A stretch of DNA of 64,000 nucleotides from Bacteroidota bacterium (GCA_018267475.1 JAFDYI010000028.1:37761-101760), one strand, 5' to 3'; counted from the first letter of the stretch, positions 53,523 through 63,254 are shown. The notes: a model not told the origin generated them from the letters alone. Program-made: numbers and translations.

Positions 53523-54349
53523 TTGGAAATAATTTGCAATTCTATAGCTTTTTCCTTACTACATAACAAGTAATTATAACCTCTGCTTTTTTCTATTTTT
53601 TCCGTTTGTATAGGCCCATTAACTTCATCAATATTAAAATATAGGTATCCCAAACTTTGAACACTATCTTGGATTTTGTTGGCAATCTCTTCGTTTAAAA
53701 TTTCAACAAGAATAGTTGGCTTAAACAATTTTAAATATTTTAAAAAACCTTCAAATACTAATGGCTCATGTGTTTCTACATCAATTTTAATTAAATCAAC
53801 TACTGGTAAGTTTTGTTGTTTTATAAAAAAATCTAACGTGATGGCGTTTAGGCTAAGCTCTTTAACTTGTCCCGAATAATCTTCTATTGTTTGTGTATCA
53901 TTAGTATTCGATACTATTTTATCTATAGGTATAATATTGTAATTATTAATTTTAATATTATCGCAAAGCATCTTGTAAAAATATGGGTTGGGTTCAAAAG
54001 CAAAAACCCTTGATTGTTTATTGACTGCTTTTGCCATCAATGCATATACGCCAGTGTTAGCCCCAACATCAAATACAACATTTGATTTTTCACAGAGTTT
54101 CAACCAAATTTTAATAGATTCCTTTTCCCACCCACCTGTTAATCCTAGCCAAAAAATTTCATTTTCAATTTGTAAACCAAAATGATTAATTTTAAATTTT
54201 ACATGATTGTTTATGGCAACCTCAAATACATCTTTAAAATGTAAATGTTTAAAAATAGATGGTGACGGAACTCCTATTTTTTTAATGAGCAAATAAATAT
54301 ATTTTTTTTTTGGTATAAAATCATATACCCATTTGGCTATTTTTTTCAT
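53519..54349 (-). CDS. FkbM-family methyltransferase
   Basis: The 276-residue protein has the SAM motif VFDVGANTGVYALMA (about 93-107) and FAFEPNPYFYKML, then VDLIKIDVETHEPLVFEG, the standard FkbM layout. These enzymes O-methylate sugars or other metabolites. In this locus it probably methylates a glycan residue. It overlaps the preceding GT2 gene by 29 bp and the following GT4 gene by 4 bp. Confidence 0.88.
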   Translation of the reverse strand: MKKIAKWVYDFIPKKKYIYLLIKKIGVPSPSIFKHLHFKDVFEVAINNHVKFKINHFGLQIENEIFWLGLTGGWEKESIKIWLKLCEKSNVVFDVGANTGVYALMAKAVNKQSRVFAFEPNPYFYKMLCDNIKINNYNIIPIDKIVSNTNDTQTIEDYSGQVKELSLNAITLDFFIKQQNLPVVDLIKIDVETHEPLVFEGFLKYLKLFKPTILVEILNEEIANKIQDSVQSLGYLYFNIDEVNGPIQTEKIEKSRGYNYLLCSKEKAIELQIISK

Positions 54350-55262
54350 TTATATACTCGTTTCTATTTTTAGCAAATTGAATTCCTGATAGTATATTTA
54401 TTAGTGAAAAGCTTATTTTATCAAAAAATAATTTATTAGGTATTAAATTAAATATACTCAAAATATAATTTTCTCGGTTTACTAATAAAGTGTAAATATA
54501 GTTCTTTATTAATTTGTTATTAGAATATTTATATTCAATAAAATTATTCCTTATTGCATTAAATTCTGAATGATAACCAGCATACAGTCTATCAAGATAT
54601 GCACTAATAGTTGCCCTATGGGTTTGATTATGTTTCATACAAACTCCAATAGATATAAATATATTTATTTCTTTTTTTATTAAACGAGAAGATAACTCTA
54701 TATCCTCTCCTTGAAAATAAATATGCTCATTGTATCCTCCAACGTCATTAAATAATTGTCGGTTAATAACGAACGAACCACTACCAACGCCACTTATTTT
54801 TTTATATAAACCACTACAGTCCTTAATACCTATTCGTCCCATTGCAGTATGATAGTTACTTTTAAGTATGTATCTGCCCAATTTTTCCTTCTTTAATTCG
54901 TTTATTAAACAATCAGGGTAAACCCAATTAATAACAAACACATTTTTTTGTAATTCATTATTTTCTGAAAGTTGTTTTATTTCATTAATAGCTTCTTTAT
55001 TAATCCACATGTCATCATCTACAAAAAAAAGCACATCTCCTTTTGCTATACCCGCTCCGTAATTTCGCGCTGCGGATACCCCTTTCTTACTATTGTTTAA
55101 AAGAGTAATGTTTTTTTTTATCTCATCAGGCAACTCAAAAAAATCTCCATCATTCACCACAATAATTTCAATACCAGTTAAATTTAGCTTAGTTACTTTT
55201 TCTAAACTTTGTATTAAAACATTAAAGTTATTTTTAGTAGGTATAATGATTGAGATAATCAT
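54321..55262 (-). CDS. Glycosyltransferase family 2
   Basis: The 313-residue protein begins ISIIIPTKNNFNVLIQSL, with VVNDGDFFELP, a GVSAARNYGAGIAKGDVLFF block and DDDMW (about 87-91). The later VGSGSFVINRQLFNDVGG and YFQGEDIELSSRL are typical for GT2. The sugar is unknown. It overlaps the FkbM gene by 29 bp, longer than most overlaps in this locus. Confidence 0.88.
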   Translation of the reverse strand: MIISIIIPTKNNFNVLIQSLEKVTKLNLTGIEIIVVNDGDFFELPDEIKKNITLLNNSKKGVSAARNYGAGIAKGDVLFFVDDDMWINKEAINEIKQLSENNELQKNVFVINWVYPDCLINELKKEKLGRYILKSNYHTAMGRIGIKDCSGLYKKISGVGSGSFVINRQLFNDVGGYNEHIYFQGEDIELSSRLIKKEINIFISIGVCMKHNQTHRATISAYLDRLYAGYHSEFNAIRNNFIEYKYSNNKLIKNYIYTLLVNRENYILSIFNLIPNKLFFDKISFSLINILSGIQFAKNRNEYINEKNSQMGI

Positions 55263-55270
55263 TTAAGGTA

Positions 55271-56230
55271 TTAGCTATTATTTTTTAGTATAAATAAACC
55301 TTCATTAGTTTGATTATATTGATGTAAAAATTTCAAGCAAGCATTTGCCACATCATTAAAATTTTCCACATTAAAGGTATGTAATTTTTTCGAATCTATT
55401 TTTTGTGGCACATTATATTGCTTATTTTTAGAAAAAATTTTTGAAACAAACATATAAAGTAAATTTAGGAAAGATTGTTTAATTGAATATGGGTTGTAGT
55501 ATACCTGTTTAGATAAAAAACTATTAAAATATTCGTATGAGAAAGACACTTTTATTAATTCTCTTTCATGCTTTTCAAAAAACATAACCGAGTTGCTAGC
55601 TGAATTTATAGTAGAAACCACTAAAGGCTTAGTATAATATGCGATATTGGTTTTTAAAGATGTTATTCTAACGCAATACTCAATATCTACCATTTTAAAA
55701 TAATTATTAAACAATCCAATTAAAGGGATACTTGATTTTCTCAGCATTAATGTTAAACCTGTAAAAAAAGTATTGGGTCTTTTTTTATTTGTCCAATCAA
55801 CAAAATCTAACTCTAAATTTTTGCTATAAAAGCACTCTACTTTAGTAGCGTTAGTTAAATTTACTTGAATGGTATTTGAAGCCAACACATCATATTCGGG
55901 ATTTTGAATCATAAATTCTTTACATTTTTTTATTTCTTCAAAATCATAAAAATCATCGTCAGATATAATTTTAATCAATTCTCCTTTAGCTAAACAAATA
56001 GCCTTGTTATAGCCGTGGGCCTCGCCATAATCTTTTTCTGATATTAACCGGTGAATTTTTTTGTTATTATATAATTCTTGTAGATACTCTTTTGTTCCAT
56101 CAAAACTATTACCATCTACAACTACAATTTCTTCATCTTCGGTACAATTCTGAATTAAATATGGTAGCGTTACCTTCAAATAAGGTAACTTATTACATGT
56201 AGTTAGAACATATGATAAACTAATTTTCAT
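55271..56230 (-). CDS. Glycosyltransferase family 2
   Basis: The 319-residue protein starts ISLSYVLTTCNKLPYLKVTL and has VVVDGNSFDGTKEYL and the DxD-like IISDDDFYDF (about 89-98). The C-terminal part has no clear membrane helix. It is likely a GT2 glycosyltransferase for a further residue of the glycan. It is separated from the acetyltransferase gene by 1 bp. Confidence 0.85.
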   Translation of the reverse strand: MKISLSYVLTTCNKLPYLKVTLPYLIQNCTEDEEIVVVDGNSFDGTKEYLQELYNNKKIHRLISEKDYGEAHGYNKAICLAKGELIKIISDDDFYDFEEIKKCKEFMIQNPEYDVLASNTIQVNLTNATKVECFYSKNLELDFVDWTNKKRPNTFFTGLTLMLRKSSIPLIGLFNNYFKMVDIEYCVRITSLKTNIAYYTKPLVVSTINSASNSVMFFEKHERELIKVSFSYEYFNSFLSKQVYYNPYSIKQSFLNLLYMFVSKIFSKNKQYNVPQKIDSKKLHTFNVENFNDVANACLKFLHQYNQTNEGLFILKNNS

Positions 56231-56231
56231 C

Positions 56232-56798
56232 TTATAAATAGCCTAGTTCTTTAGCGTATTGAAGCATTTTTTCTTTTGGCCGTATTTTTACAGGGCGCGC
56301 AGGGGTGCCCATATAAACAGTCCATGGCTCTGTGTTTTTAGTTACTAATGAACACGCTCCAATCACCGAACCTTCAGCAATAGTAACACCGGGCATAATA
56401 ACAACATTGGTACCTATTCCTACAAATTTTTGGAAGTGAATAGTTGAAAAATCTACGTTATCTCTATAAGCCGCAGGAGCTGTTACGCTGGTGAAACCTG
56501 CTCCCATAAATTTATCACTTCCGGCAATTATTCTGCTTCCAGCAGCAATTGTAACAAAGTCATCTACAATAATTTTACTATTTGCACCGCCTATAACTGT
56601 TATATATGGAGACAAATGAACGTAATCTTTTATCTCTGCCTGTGTGGTAATATAGACTCCAGTATCAATAGCAACATGATTGCCAATAGACACCAAATGA
56701 GGTCTTCTTATTTCAACGTTTGCACTAATAAATACATCCTCTCCGCATGACTTTAGTTTTGTATAATCAAATTCGGGGGATTTTAAATTTTCTGCCAT
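56232..56798 (-). CDS. Hexapeptide acetyltransferase
   Basis: The 188-residue left-handed beta-helix protein has repeated hexapeptides from about 22 to 160 (VFISANVEIRRPHLVSIGNH, IAAGSRIIAG, VIMPGVTIAEGSVIGACSLV) and ends with YMGTPARPVKIRPKEK, as in maltose/galactoside O-acetyltransferase relatives. It probably acetylates a sugar of the surface polysaccharide. It starts 3 bp after the epimerase gene. Confidence 0.88.
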   Translation of the reverse strand: MAENLKSPEFDYTKLKSCGEDVFISANVEIRRPHLVSIGNHVAIDTGVYITTQAEIKDYVHLSPYITVIGGANSKIIVDDFVTIAAGSRIIAGSDKFMGAGFTSVTAPAAYRDNVDFSTIHFQKFVGIGTNVVIMPGVTIAEGSVIGACSLVTKNTEPWTVYMGTPARPVKIRPKEKMLQYAKELGYL

Positions 56799-56801
56799 CT
56801 T

Positions 56802-57743
56802 TTAATACGGATATATTGATTTATAATACTTTACCGATTGTGTTATTCCTTCTTCAAAATTAGTAAATATAAAATTCGGAAATACTTTTTTAAACCGAGT
56901 ATCATCCATTACCTTTTTGGGCGCTCCATCAGGCATGGCGTGATTCCATTTTATTTCAAATTTATTATTAAAGCGTTCATTAATAATTTGTACCAATTCT
57001 CGCACACTTAAGCCAAAATTCTGAGCAATATTAATAGGCTCCGTAAGTCCAATTCTATTAGGATTTTGCGTAATTAAATAAATTATTTTGGCAAAATCTT
57101 CAGCAAAAAGCCATTCTCTAATAGCAATACCGGTTCCCCACACTTCTATTTGGTTTTTATTTTCTTTTTCTGCTTTTACAAATTTAGATATAAGAGCATT
57201 TAGGGCATGTGCTTTATCGGGGTTTGTAGAATCGTGCTTTCCATACATATTAGGTACTAATAAATAAATACTTTTTATACCATGTTGCATATAAAAGCTT
57301 TCTCCCAAACTCCACATAAACCTGCGTGTAGAACCGTATGATAAAACAGAGCGATGCAAATGTCCCTCCCACCATTTATCTTCAATAAAAGTATCTGCTT
57401 TAGCAGGGTAAGCACAGTTTGCAACTGGATTTATAATAAGCGCATTAGGCGCATGTTTGGCAACAGCTTCGTACAAATTTAAAAGTATACGTGTATTATC
57501 TAACACAATGGTTGCAGCTTTTTCGGTTACATAATTTAAACTTCCTACGTGGGCAGCGCAATTTATAATAACATCGGGTTTGGCTTGCCAGATTAAATTT
57601 TCTGCTTGAGATATATTTCTCAAATCTGTACCTAATGATAAAGAAGATTTATTAAAAGGTGTTTTTTCTTTTACAAAAATATCAACCGCATTTTGGCCAA
57701 CAAAACCGGTTGCTCCTATTATCAATATTTTCTTATTTACCAT
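56802..57743 (-). CDS. NAD(P)-dependent sugar epimerase/reductase (GDP-fucose synthase-like)
   Basis: This extended-SDR protein of 313 residues has GATGFVG (10-16) and NCAAHVGSLNYVTEK, which resembles the GGL/CAAKVGG region of GDP-L-fucose synthase. NCAYPA and the final half fit as well. The expected catalytic YxxxK reads Y136-GST-R140, so the Lys is replaced by Arg, which is odd. It may be a deviant epimerase acting on another nucleotide sugar. It overlaps the DegT gene by 7 bp. Confidence 0.75.
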   Translation of the reverse strand: MVNKKILIIGATGFVGQNAVDIFVKEKTPFNKSSLSLGTDLRNISQAENLIWQAKPDVIINCAAHVGSLNYVTEKAATIVLDNTRILLNLYEAVAKHAPNALIINPVANCAYPAKADTFIEDKWWEGHLHRSVLSYGSTRRFMWSLGESFYMQHGIKSIYLLVPNMYGKHDSTNPDKAHALNALISKFVKAEKENKNQIEVWGTGIAIREWLFAEDFAKIIYLITQNPNRIGLTEPINIAQNFGLSVRELVQIINERFNNKFEIKWNHAMPDGAPKKVMDDTRFKKVFPNFIFTNFEEGITQSVKYYKSIYPY

Positions 57744-58843
57744 CCTTGTTTAATGCTATCTATAATGTATTCTGCGGCATCTTCATTTACGGCGTCGTGT
57801 ATAGGAATATGTATCTGTGTTTCTTCAAACTTAGCTTGATTTTGTAAATCGTTACACATTCCTCCAAAGACGTTGTTTCTGTCAATACGTTGATGTATAA
57901 CAGATGCGGTTATTCCTTTTTCTTTTAATGCCCTTATAAAATCTAATCTTTTTTCAACATGCATACCATATAACCAATAAGCACTTCGTCTATCAAACTT
58001 GTAGTTAAATAATTTTATACCCGAAATATTTGTTAGTTTCTCATCATACAGTTTGGCAATTTTCAAACGCCTTTCCATTCTTATTTTAAAATCTGTGAGA
58101 TTAGCAATACCCAACGCAGCAGCATAATTATTTAAGTGATATTTATAGCCTAATTGTTTTATATCATACATTCTTTCGCCTAATTCAGATGGAGCTGCAT
58201 TTTCTCTGTCAATACCAAACCATCTTTTAGTAACCGCTTCTTTATATTTTTGATTTGATTTTACAGTAATAGCTCCACCATCGCCTGTAGTTAAATGTTT
58301 AATTGCCTGAAAAGAAAAACACGTATAATCTGAAATTGTGCCAACGGGTTTGTTTTTATAGATTGCCCCTAAGGCATGCGCGGCATCTTCTATCACTATT
58401 AAATTATTTTCTTTGGCTATGGCATTTATTTCGTCCATATCACAAGGGTAACCTCCCCAATGAACAGCCATAATAGCTTTTGTTTTAGGTGTTATTTTGT
58501 TTTTTATGGAAGTAACCGAAATGTTCCCTGTTTCATAATCGATATCAGCAAATACGGGCTTAGCCCTTTGCTGTATAATAACCAATGCGCTTGCTACAAA
58601 GGTTTGTGCCGGGCAAATAACTTCATCTCCTTCTTTTACATTTGCTAAATCAAGTGCTAAATGCAAGGCAGATGTGCCGCTGTTTAATGTAGTAATATTT
58701 ATTAAACCTAATTGTTTATTGAGCTGTTCTTCAAATTTTTTCACAATATTACCTTCACTTAAAAAAGTACCGTATAAGGTTTCTTTAACCAATTCAAATG
58801 CGTTGGGGTTTATGTGTGTATTAAAAATAGGTATAGTTTGCAT
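57737..58843 (-). CDS. DegT/DnrJ/EryC1/StrS aminotransferase
   Basis: The 368-residue PLP enzyme has LNSGTSALHLAL (about 53-64), VIEDAAHALGAIYKNKPVG and the PLP lysine K182 in FSFQAIKHLTTGDGG. These enzymes aminate keto-sugars bound to nucleotides, giving amino sugars for glycans. A dehydratase partner is not in the window. It shares one base with the GT61 gene and overlaps the epimerase gene. Confidence 0.92.
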   Translation of the reverse strand: MQTIPIFNTHINPNAFELVKETLYGTFLSEGNIVKKFEEQLNKQLGLINITTLNSGTSALHLALDLANVKEGDEVICPAQTFVASALVIIQQRAKPVFADIDYETGNISVTSIKNKITPKTKAIMAVHWGGYPCDMDEINAIAKENNLIVIEDAAHALGAIYKNKPVGTISDYTCFSFQAIKHLTTGDGGAITVKSNQKYKEAVTKRWFGIDRENAAPSELGERMYDIKQLGYKYHLNNYAAALGIANLTDFKIRMERRLKIAKLYDEKLTNISGIKLFNYKFDRRSAYWLYGMHVEKRLDFIRALKEKGITASVIHQRIDRNNVFGGMCNDLQNQAKFEETQIHIPIHDAVNEDAAEYIIDSIKQGW

Positions 58844-59877
58844 TACTTTATACTCAACATTGTTTTTACTATTTGTTCTAATTTTTTTATCTCTACCGTC
58901 AAATCAAAATTATTTCCAATATCCGATTTTTTTTCGTAATCGCATAATTGATAGTAATAATTTAACCCTGTTGCATCGGCCAAAGCATAGTAGTAATTAT
59001 TTTCGGCATCATCTTTTTTTATAAACTCTAATACGTTAGCATTTTCGGGCATAAAAAGTATGTTGGTTAAATTAGCTCCGTGTATTGATATAATATTTTT
59101 TGCCGTTTGTACTTTTTGTATTTGCTCTTTGAATAAAAAATCTTCAAAACAAATTACTTCAAAATTATACTTTAGCAATAAAAATATTACTTCGCTTTCA
59201 TTAATGATTTTTCTTCTGCTAGCTTTTTGGCGACTTATATATAAATTCTTATTAGCACTTTGCAAAGCAGGATATGCACCTAGTATTTTTTGTTTCACTA
59301 AATTAATTACTTCAGGATTATTAGAACCAGATGCCGATACACGGTTTGGAGATATAAGTGTATGGCATTTGCAATAACTATTTTCAGGAATCCAGTGAAT
59401 TTTTAACCCCTCAAATATTTTCAGACTTTCTGTATAAACAGGCTTGTTTAATATTTCAGGGAGTAATAAAAAACTATTAGCTTGCCTCAATTCATTTTCA
59501 ACTAACAATATCCTTGGTAAAGCCTCGCATATCCAATGAAAATAACCTGCTGACCAATAATCAAAACATAAAAAATATGTATTTGATTTTTGTAGCGTAT
59601 ATTTTTGTTTAAAAATATTTTTTAGCAAGTAGCCTATCGAAAATTGTTTTTTGTGTTGAGGCCAGATGAGCAAATCATTACATGATTTACCATAATAATC
59701 AAACACAATTCCATTACTATCCACACAGCAATCGGTAATTTGGTATGAGTAAACATTTGACAAGATTGCATTTTTTTCGCTTTGAAATAAAAATACATCT
59801 TCGTTAATAATATTAACAGGGAGCTTTCGACTAACATTTTTTGACTGAAGAATTTTATACTTTGCAATATTCATCAC
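58843..59877 (-). CDS. Glycosyltransferase family 61-like protein
   Basis: The 344-residue protein has the DUF563/GT61 pattern: CFDYWSAGYFHWICEALPRI (about 110-129), NLYISRQKASRRKIINESEV and IISIHGANLTNILFMPENANV. GT61 proteins transfer pentoses or hexoses. GTG 59877 and ATG 59874 are both possible starts, directly after the preceding gene's stop; ATG is preferred by codon rule. Confidence 0.85.
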   Translation of the reverse strand: MMNIAKYKILQSKNVSRKLPVNIINEDVFLFQSEKNAILSNVYSYQITDCCVDSNGIVFDYYGKSCNDLLIWPQHKKQFSIGYLLKNIFKQKYTLQKSNTYFLCFDYWSAGYFHWICEALPRILLVENELRQANSFLLLPEILNKPVYTESLKIFEGLKIHWIPENSYCKCHTLISPNRVSASGSNNPEVINLVKQKILGAYPALQSANKNLYISRQKASRRKIINESEVIFLLLKYNFEVICFEDFLFKEQIQKVQTAKNIISIHGANLTNILFMPENANVLEFIKKDDAENNYYYALADATGLNYYYQLCDYEKKSDIGNNFDLTVEIKKLEQIVKTMLSIK

Positions 59878-60801
59878 CTATAATTTTTCCAATACTTTTA
59901 ATTTTATATTCGGAAACCAATTATATTGATGAATAATAGGAATAATACTATTGTCATTATTCACAATTTTATTATCAATTAGTTTAAATTCATCGGATGG
60001 AGTTGTAAGCATGGTGCAATAAATTCCTTCACCATTGTATTGCAAAGAATACTTTTTAAAAGCATTTATCCTTAGCAAATAATTATGTATACCTTGATCA
60101 AATCCATAAGCGCCTATTATCTTATGTGTTTGCTTAGCTGTTTCTTTTATCATTTCGGCTAAATAGCTTTCATAATAATTTTTTCGTGCCAAGGTTGTAC
60201 CCGAACATGACACGATGTAATTCTTTATTTTATTTATTTCATTGGTAGAGTACAAATGTTTTACCCAACGACTGTTACTAGGATCTGTGCCCAGCAAGCA
60301 AGTTTTATGCTCTAACGCAAACAAAATACTATCGTCATCTTTTAGTTTTTCAAAAGGGTTTGATTGGAAAACAACGTCTCTTACATCGCTAAACAAAACA
60401 GCATCGTACTTAAAATTTTGTTGAGATAAAAATTTGTAATAGTAGTAATAGCGAGAGCAAGCTACCGATAGGAAAAAAGAAGAAACGGAGCCGATTAATA
60501 AGAGTTTTTTTTTATTCTTAAGAGGCATTAGTGTTGCAAACTTTGGTAAAAACCAGTGTATGGGCTTTAATACACGAGAAAATCTTCGTTGAGAAATAAA
60601 TTTAGGAATACCTTGTAAATATGCTTGTATGGGGTAAACAATAACGTCATTTTTTTTTAAGAGCTCTATATCTTTTTTAGTATTTTGATTATTTACAAAC
60701 AAACATACATCGCCCTGATAACCCGTTTTTTTTAAGGTTGACAAAAAAAGTTTTATCTGCTCGTATGTATATCCGGTAGCCGCGCCTATAACCAAATTCA
60801 T
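59878..60801 (-). CDS. Glycosyltransferase-like protein (GT-A fold)
   Basis: The 307-residue protein opens MNLVIGAATGYTYEQIKLFL and has a DxD-like motif in VLFSDVRDVVFQSNPFEKL (about 136-154), then SGTTLARKNYYESYLAEM and YGFDQGIHNYLL. This resembles nucleotide-diphospho-sugar transferases of capsule loci, though the exact family is not clear. It overlaps the ABC ATPase gene by 4 bp (ATGA). Confidence 0.7.
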   Translation of the reverse strand: MNLVIGAATGYTYEQIKLFLSTLKKTGYQGDVCLFVNNQNTKKDIELLKKNDVIVYPIQAYLQGIPKFISQRRFSRVLKPIHWFLPKFATLMPLKNKKKLLLIGSVSSFFLSVACSRYYYYYKFLSQQNFKYDAVLFSDVRDVVFQSNPFEKLKDDDSILFALEHKTCLLGTDPSNSRWVKHLYSTNEINKIKNYIVSCSGTTLARKNYYESYLAEMIKETAKQTHKIIGAYGFDQGIHNYLLRINAFKKYSLQYNGEGIYCTMLTTPSDEFKLIDNKIVNNDNSIIPIIHQYNWFPNIKLKVLEKL

Positions 60802-62045
60802 AATTGTATTTTTTCGAAATTACAATCTAATACGGGCCATAACACAGCGTCTTCTCTAACTAACCTAAATGCTCCCCTTTGAATACTAAGCTCATCCATT
60901 TTATCCACCACCGAAAAATTTAAAGCATAAGGTTGTAAATCATAACATACTGAAGATAGTGCGTTATTTAGCGCCAAATGAACATGAAACTGTCCTGAGT
61001 TTAGCAAATGCTTATTTATTTTAAATGTGTTTTTATAGATGCCCGTTTCTGTTTTTTTCTTCCCGTCAAAATCAACCGGTGTATCGGTTGCTATCATTAC
61101 ATTTTGGCTGAATTGATTCACCATGGTAAAATTAGGTGTAACCGGTATTCCTTTTTTATTTTCCCAAATTATTTCAAAAATAATATCTTCATATACATTG
61201 TATGAATTTACGTTGTTACCCAAACTGGTTAATGCTTTTGCTTCAATAATATAAGCATCTTTGATGTAAGGATTTACATTATTATGTTTAAAAAAAGCAG
61301 AGTTTTTATTATTATCATTTAAGTATAATGACACGGCCTCATTAACCGAAATAATACCCGATGTTTCTCCTTTGGTTAATACAAGTCCTTTTTTACAAAT
61401 AGCTTGCAGTGAAGGCATAGAATGACTTACAAACAAAATAGTGCGCCCGCTTTTGCTCACTTCCCCCATTTTGCCCATACATTTTTTTTGAAATTCGGCA
61501 TCACCAACAGCAAGCACTTCGTCAATAATCAAAATTTCGTTTTCTAAAAAAGCCGCTACGGCAAAGGCCAGCCGCAACTGCATACCGCTGCTATAATGTT
61601 TTAAAGGTGTATCTATAAATTTTTCTACGCCGGCAAAATCAACAATAGCCTCAAAGTTTTTTTGTATTTCGGCTCTACGCATACCTAAAATGCTGCCGTT
61701 CATAAAAATATTTTCGCGTCCGCTCAACTCCGGATGAAAACCGGTACCTACCTCCAACAAAGAAGCAATGCGGCCTCGCGAAATAATTTTACCGCTTGTG
61801 GGCGGCGTAATTTTTGAAAGTATTTTTAATAAAGTTGATTTTCCGGCACCGTTTTTTCCAATAATACCCACCGTATCACCCGGCATCACATCAAAACTTA
61901 CCTCTTTTAATGCCCAAAAATCTTCTTTTGAATGCTTATTCTTAAATATATTTGATAACGAATCTCGTAAACTTAAATAAGGCTGTTGCTCGTGGTTTAT
62001 ACGAAATTTTTTACTGATGCTCTGTATTTCTAAAATAGGCTTCAA
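60798..62045 (-). CDS. Polysaccharide ABC transporter ATP-binding protein (Wzt-type)
   Basis: The 415-residue ATPase has Walker A GKNGAGKST (63-71), the Q-loop region, LSGRENIFMNGSILGM, the signature YSSGMQLRLAF and Walker B ILIIDEVLAVGD. Residues about 245-415 are an extra beta-sandwich domain like the carbohydrate-binding C-domain of Wzt, which reads the non-reducing end of the glycan before export. The paired Wzm permease is normally adjacent but is not found in this window. It is the first gene of the minus-strand glycosyltransferase run. Confidence 0.9.
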   Translation of the reverse strand: MKPILEIQSISKKFRINHEQQPYLSLRDSLSNIFKNKHSKEDFWALKEVSFDVMPGDTVGIIGKNGAGKSTLLKILSKITPPTSGKIISRGRIASLLEVGTGFHPELSGRENIFMNGSILGMRRAEIQKNFEAIVDFAGVEKFIDTPLKHYSSGMQLRLAFAVAAFLENEILIIDEVLAVGDAEFQKKCMGKMGEVSKSGRTILFVSHSMPSLQAICKKGLVLTKGETSGIISVNEAVSLYLNDNNKNSAFFKHNNVNPYIKDAYIIEAKALTSLGNNVNSYNVYEDIIFEIIWENKKGIPVTPNFTMVNQFSQNVMIATDTPVDFDGKKKTETGIYKNTFKINKHLLNSGQFHVHLALNNALSSVCYDLQPYALNFSVVDKMDELSIQRGAFRLVREDAVLWPVLDCNFEKIQL

Positions 62046-62128
62046 GCGTTTTAGGACTGCGTTTTTTCGTTGTTTTTACAATTTCAAAGATAGGCATTTT
62101 TTAAAAATGCAGCAAATACCTCTTAGCT

Positions 62129-62158
62129 ATAAAAAAATAGGAACGCCTTGCGCGTTCC
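62129..62158 (-). terminator. Terminator after trxA
   Basis: On the minus strand GGAACGC, loop GCAAG, GCGTTCC (62158-62140) runs into TATTTTTTT, a standard intrinsic terminator 33 bp after the trxA stop. It separates trxA from the polysaccharide operon. Confidence 0.8.
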
Positions 62159-62190
62159 CATTCCCTGTTATAAATAATTTGGACACCTAA

Positions 62191-62508
62191 CTACAGGTGC
62201 GATTGCAGCTTGGCGGCTAATTGTGCTTTGGGCACGGCACCTACTTGTTTATCTACTATTTGTCCGTTTTTAAAAAACAAAATAGTAGGTATGTTGCGTA
62301 TGCCAAACTCCATAGAGATGTTGGGGTTGTGGTCCACATTTACCTTACCCACTACGGCTTTGCCTTCGTACTCTTTAGCCAACTCCTCTACTATGGGGCC
62401 TACCATACGGCAAGGGCCGCACCACTCTGCCCAAAAATCAACCAACACGGTTTTGTCTGATTTTTTTACCAATTGCTCAAAATTGCTGTCATTAAACTCT
62501 ACTGCCAT
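62191..62508 (-). CDS. trxA: Thioredoxin
   Basis: The 105-residue cytosolic thioredoxin has the active site WCGPC (C30, C33) in DFWAEWCGPCRMV and the cis-Pro in NIPTILFFKNG. It reduces disulfides with NADPH via thioredoxin reductase. Length and motifs are canonical. A near-consensus box TACCTTTA lies about 60 bp upstream, and a strong terminator follows. Confidence 0.95.
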   Translation of the reverse strand: MAVEFNDSNFEQLVKKSDKTVLVDFWAEWCGPCRMVGPIVEELAKEYEGKAVVGKVNVDHNPNISMEFGIRNIPTILFFKNGQIVDKQVGAVPKAQLAAKLQSHL

Positions 62509-62689
62509 AATTTTTTGTTTTTAATTTGTGAATATTTGTTCTTTTTAATTTTCCCATAAAGGTACACATTCTTTTTTTATCTCATCAATTTTTTAGCCAA
62601 AGTATATTATATGTCATTTTGGCGTTATTTTAAGGGCGCTTTGTAAAAGGGGATACTTTTTTTTGTATCAATAACACATAAAAGCAAAA

Positions 62690-62713
62690 CAGCCGAGCAA
62701 TATTGCTCGGCTG
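62690..62713 (-). terminator. Terminator after the lipoprotein gene
   Basis: A perfect 24-bp palindrome (CAGCCGAGCAAT then its complement) is followed on the minus strand by TTTTGCTTTT. It lies 26 bp after the stop of the collagen-like lipoprotein gene. It may also act in the other direction. Confidence 0.75.
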
Positions 62714-62738
62714 TCCTTACATACTTAATGCAAGCGTT

Positions 62739-63254
62739 TTAATCCTTTAAATTAAATACGGCCTTTACTTCGTTGTAATTGTTATAGTTAACATGAGGGT
62801 GCGCACGCCTTTGCGTAGGGGGGATAACTACTACTTTTGCGTAAATGGTGCTAGAGGGGGCGCTAGTAACTCCATAATAATCTAACGCTATTTGACCACT
62901 TATATACGAATAGGTCATATTATCGCCGTTTGAAAAAAGATTAGAACCAGGTATAGCTAACCAATATCCACTAGAAACGCCACTTACGTAAACCTGAATG
63001 GCATCTTTGTCTGGGTTAGTGATGCTGGCATCTGAAAAGCTAGCTGTGTACCCTCCCATTATACCTGCACTCCAGGTGCCCGGAGTTATAGTATAAATAC
63101 TACTAGAAATATTGGCTGCTCCATTAGTACCCGCTGGCCCTTGCGGCCCGGTAGCTCCTTTTTGACATGAAGAGAAAATAAGCGCACAAGCAGCAAAGGC
63201 GGTGGCTATTGTTTTGGCAGTCTTTCCTGCTGTCTTTGTAATGTTGGTTTTCAT
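62739..63254 (-). CDS. Small lipoprotein with collagen-like GxY segment
   Basis: I place the start at ATG 63254 (MKTNITKTAGKTAK, 171 residues); the frame is open to 63293. The lipobox is FSSC (C30), followed by a short collagen-like stretch GATGPQGPAGTNG and an Ig-like beta-rich body. Bacteroidota carry many such GPQGPAG lipoproteins at the surface. Function is unknown. It lies 45 bp after the small lipoprotein gene at 63300, without its own promoter box, so the two are likely co-transcribed. Confidence 0.75.
   Translation of the reverse strand: MKTNITKTAGKTAKTIATAFAACALIFSSCQKGATGPQGPAGTNGAANISSSIYTITPGTWSAGIMGGYTASFSDASITNPDKDAIQVYVSGVSSGYWLAIPGSNLFSNGDNMTYSYISGQIALDYYGVTSAPSSTIYAKVVVIPPTQRRAHPHVNYNNYNEVKAVFNLKD

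Noticed and set aside
51538..62045. Nonulosonic acid (legionaminic or pseudaminic) biosynthesis locus
   Set aside because: A DegT aminotransferase and an SDR elsewhere suggested it, but no NeuB-, NeuA- or PseG-like gene is present.
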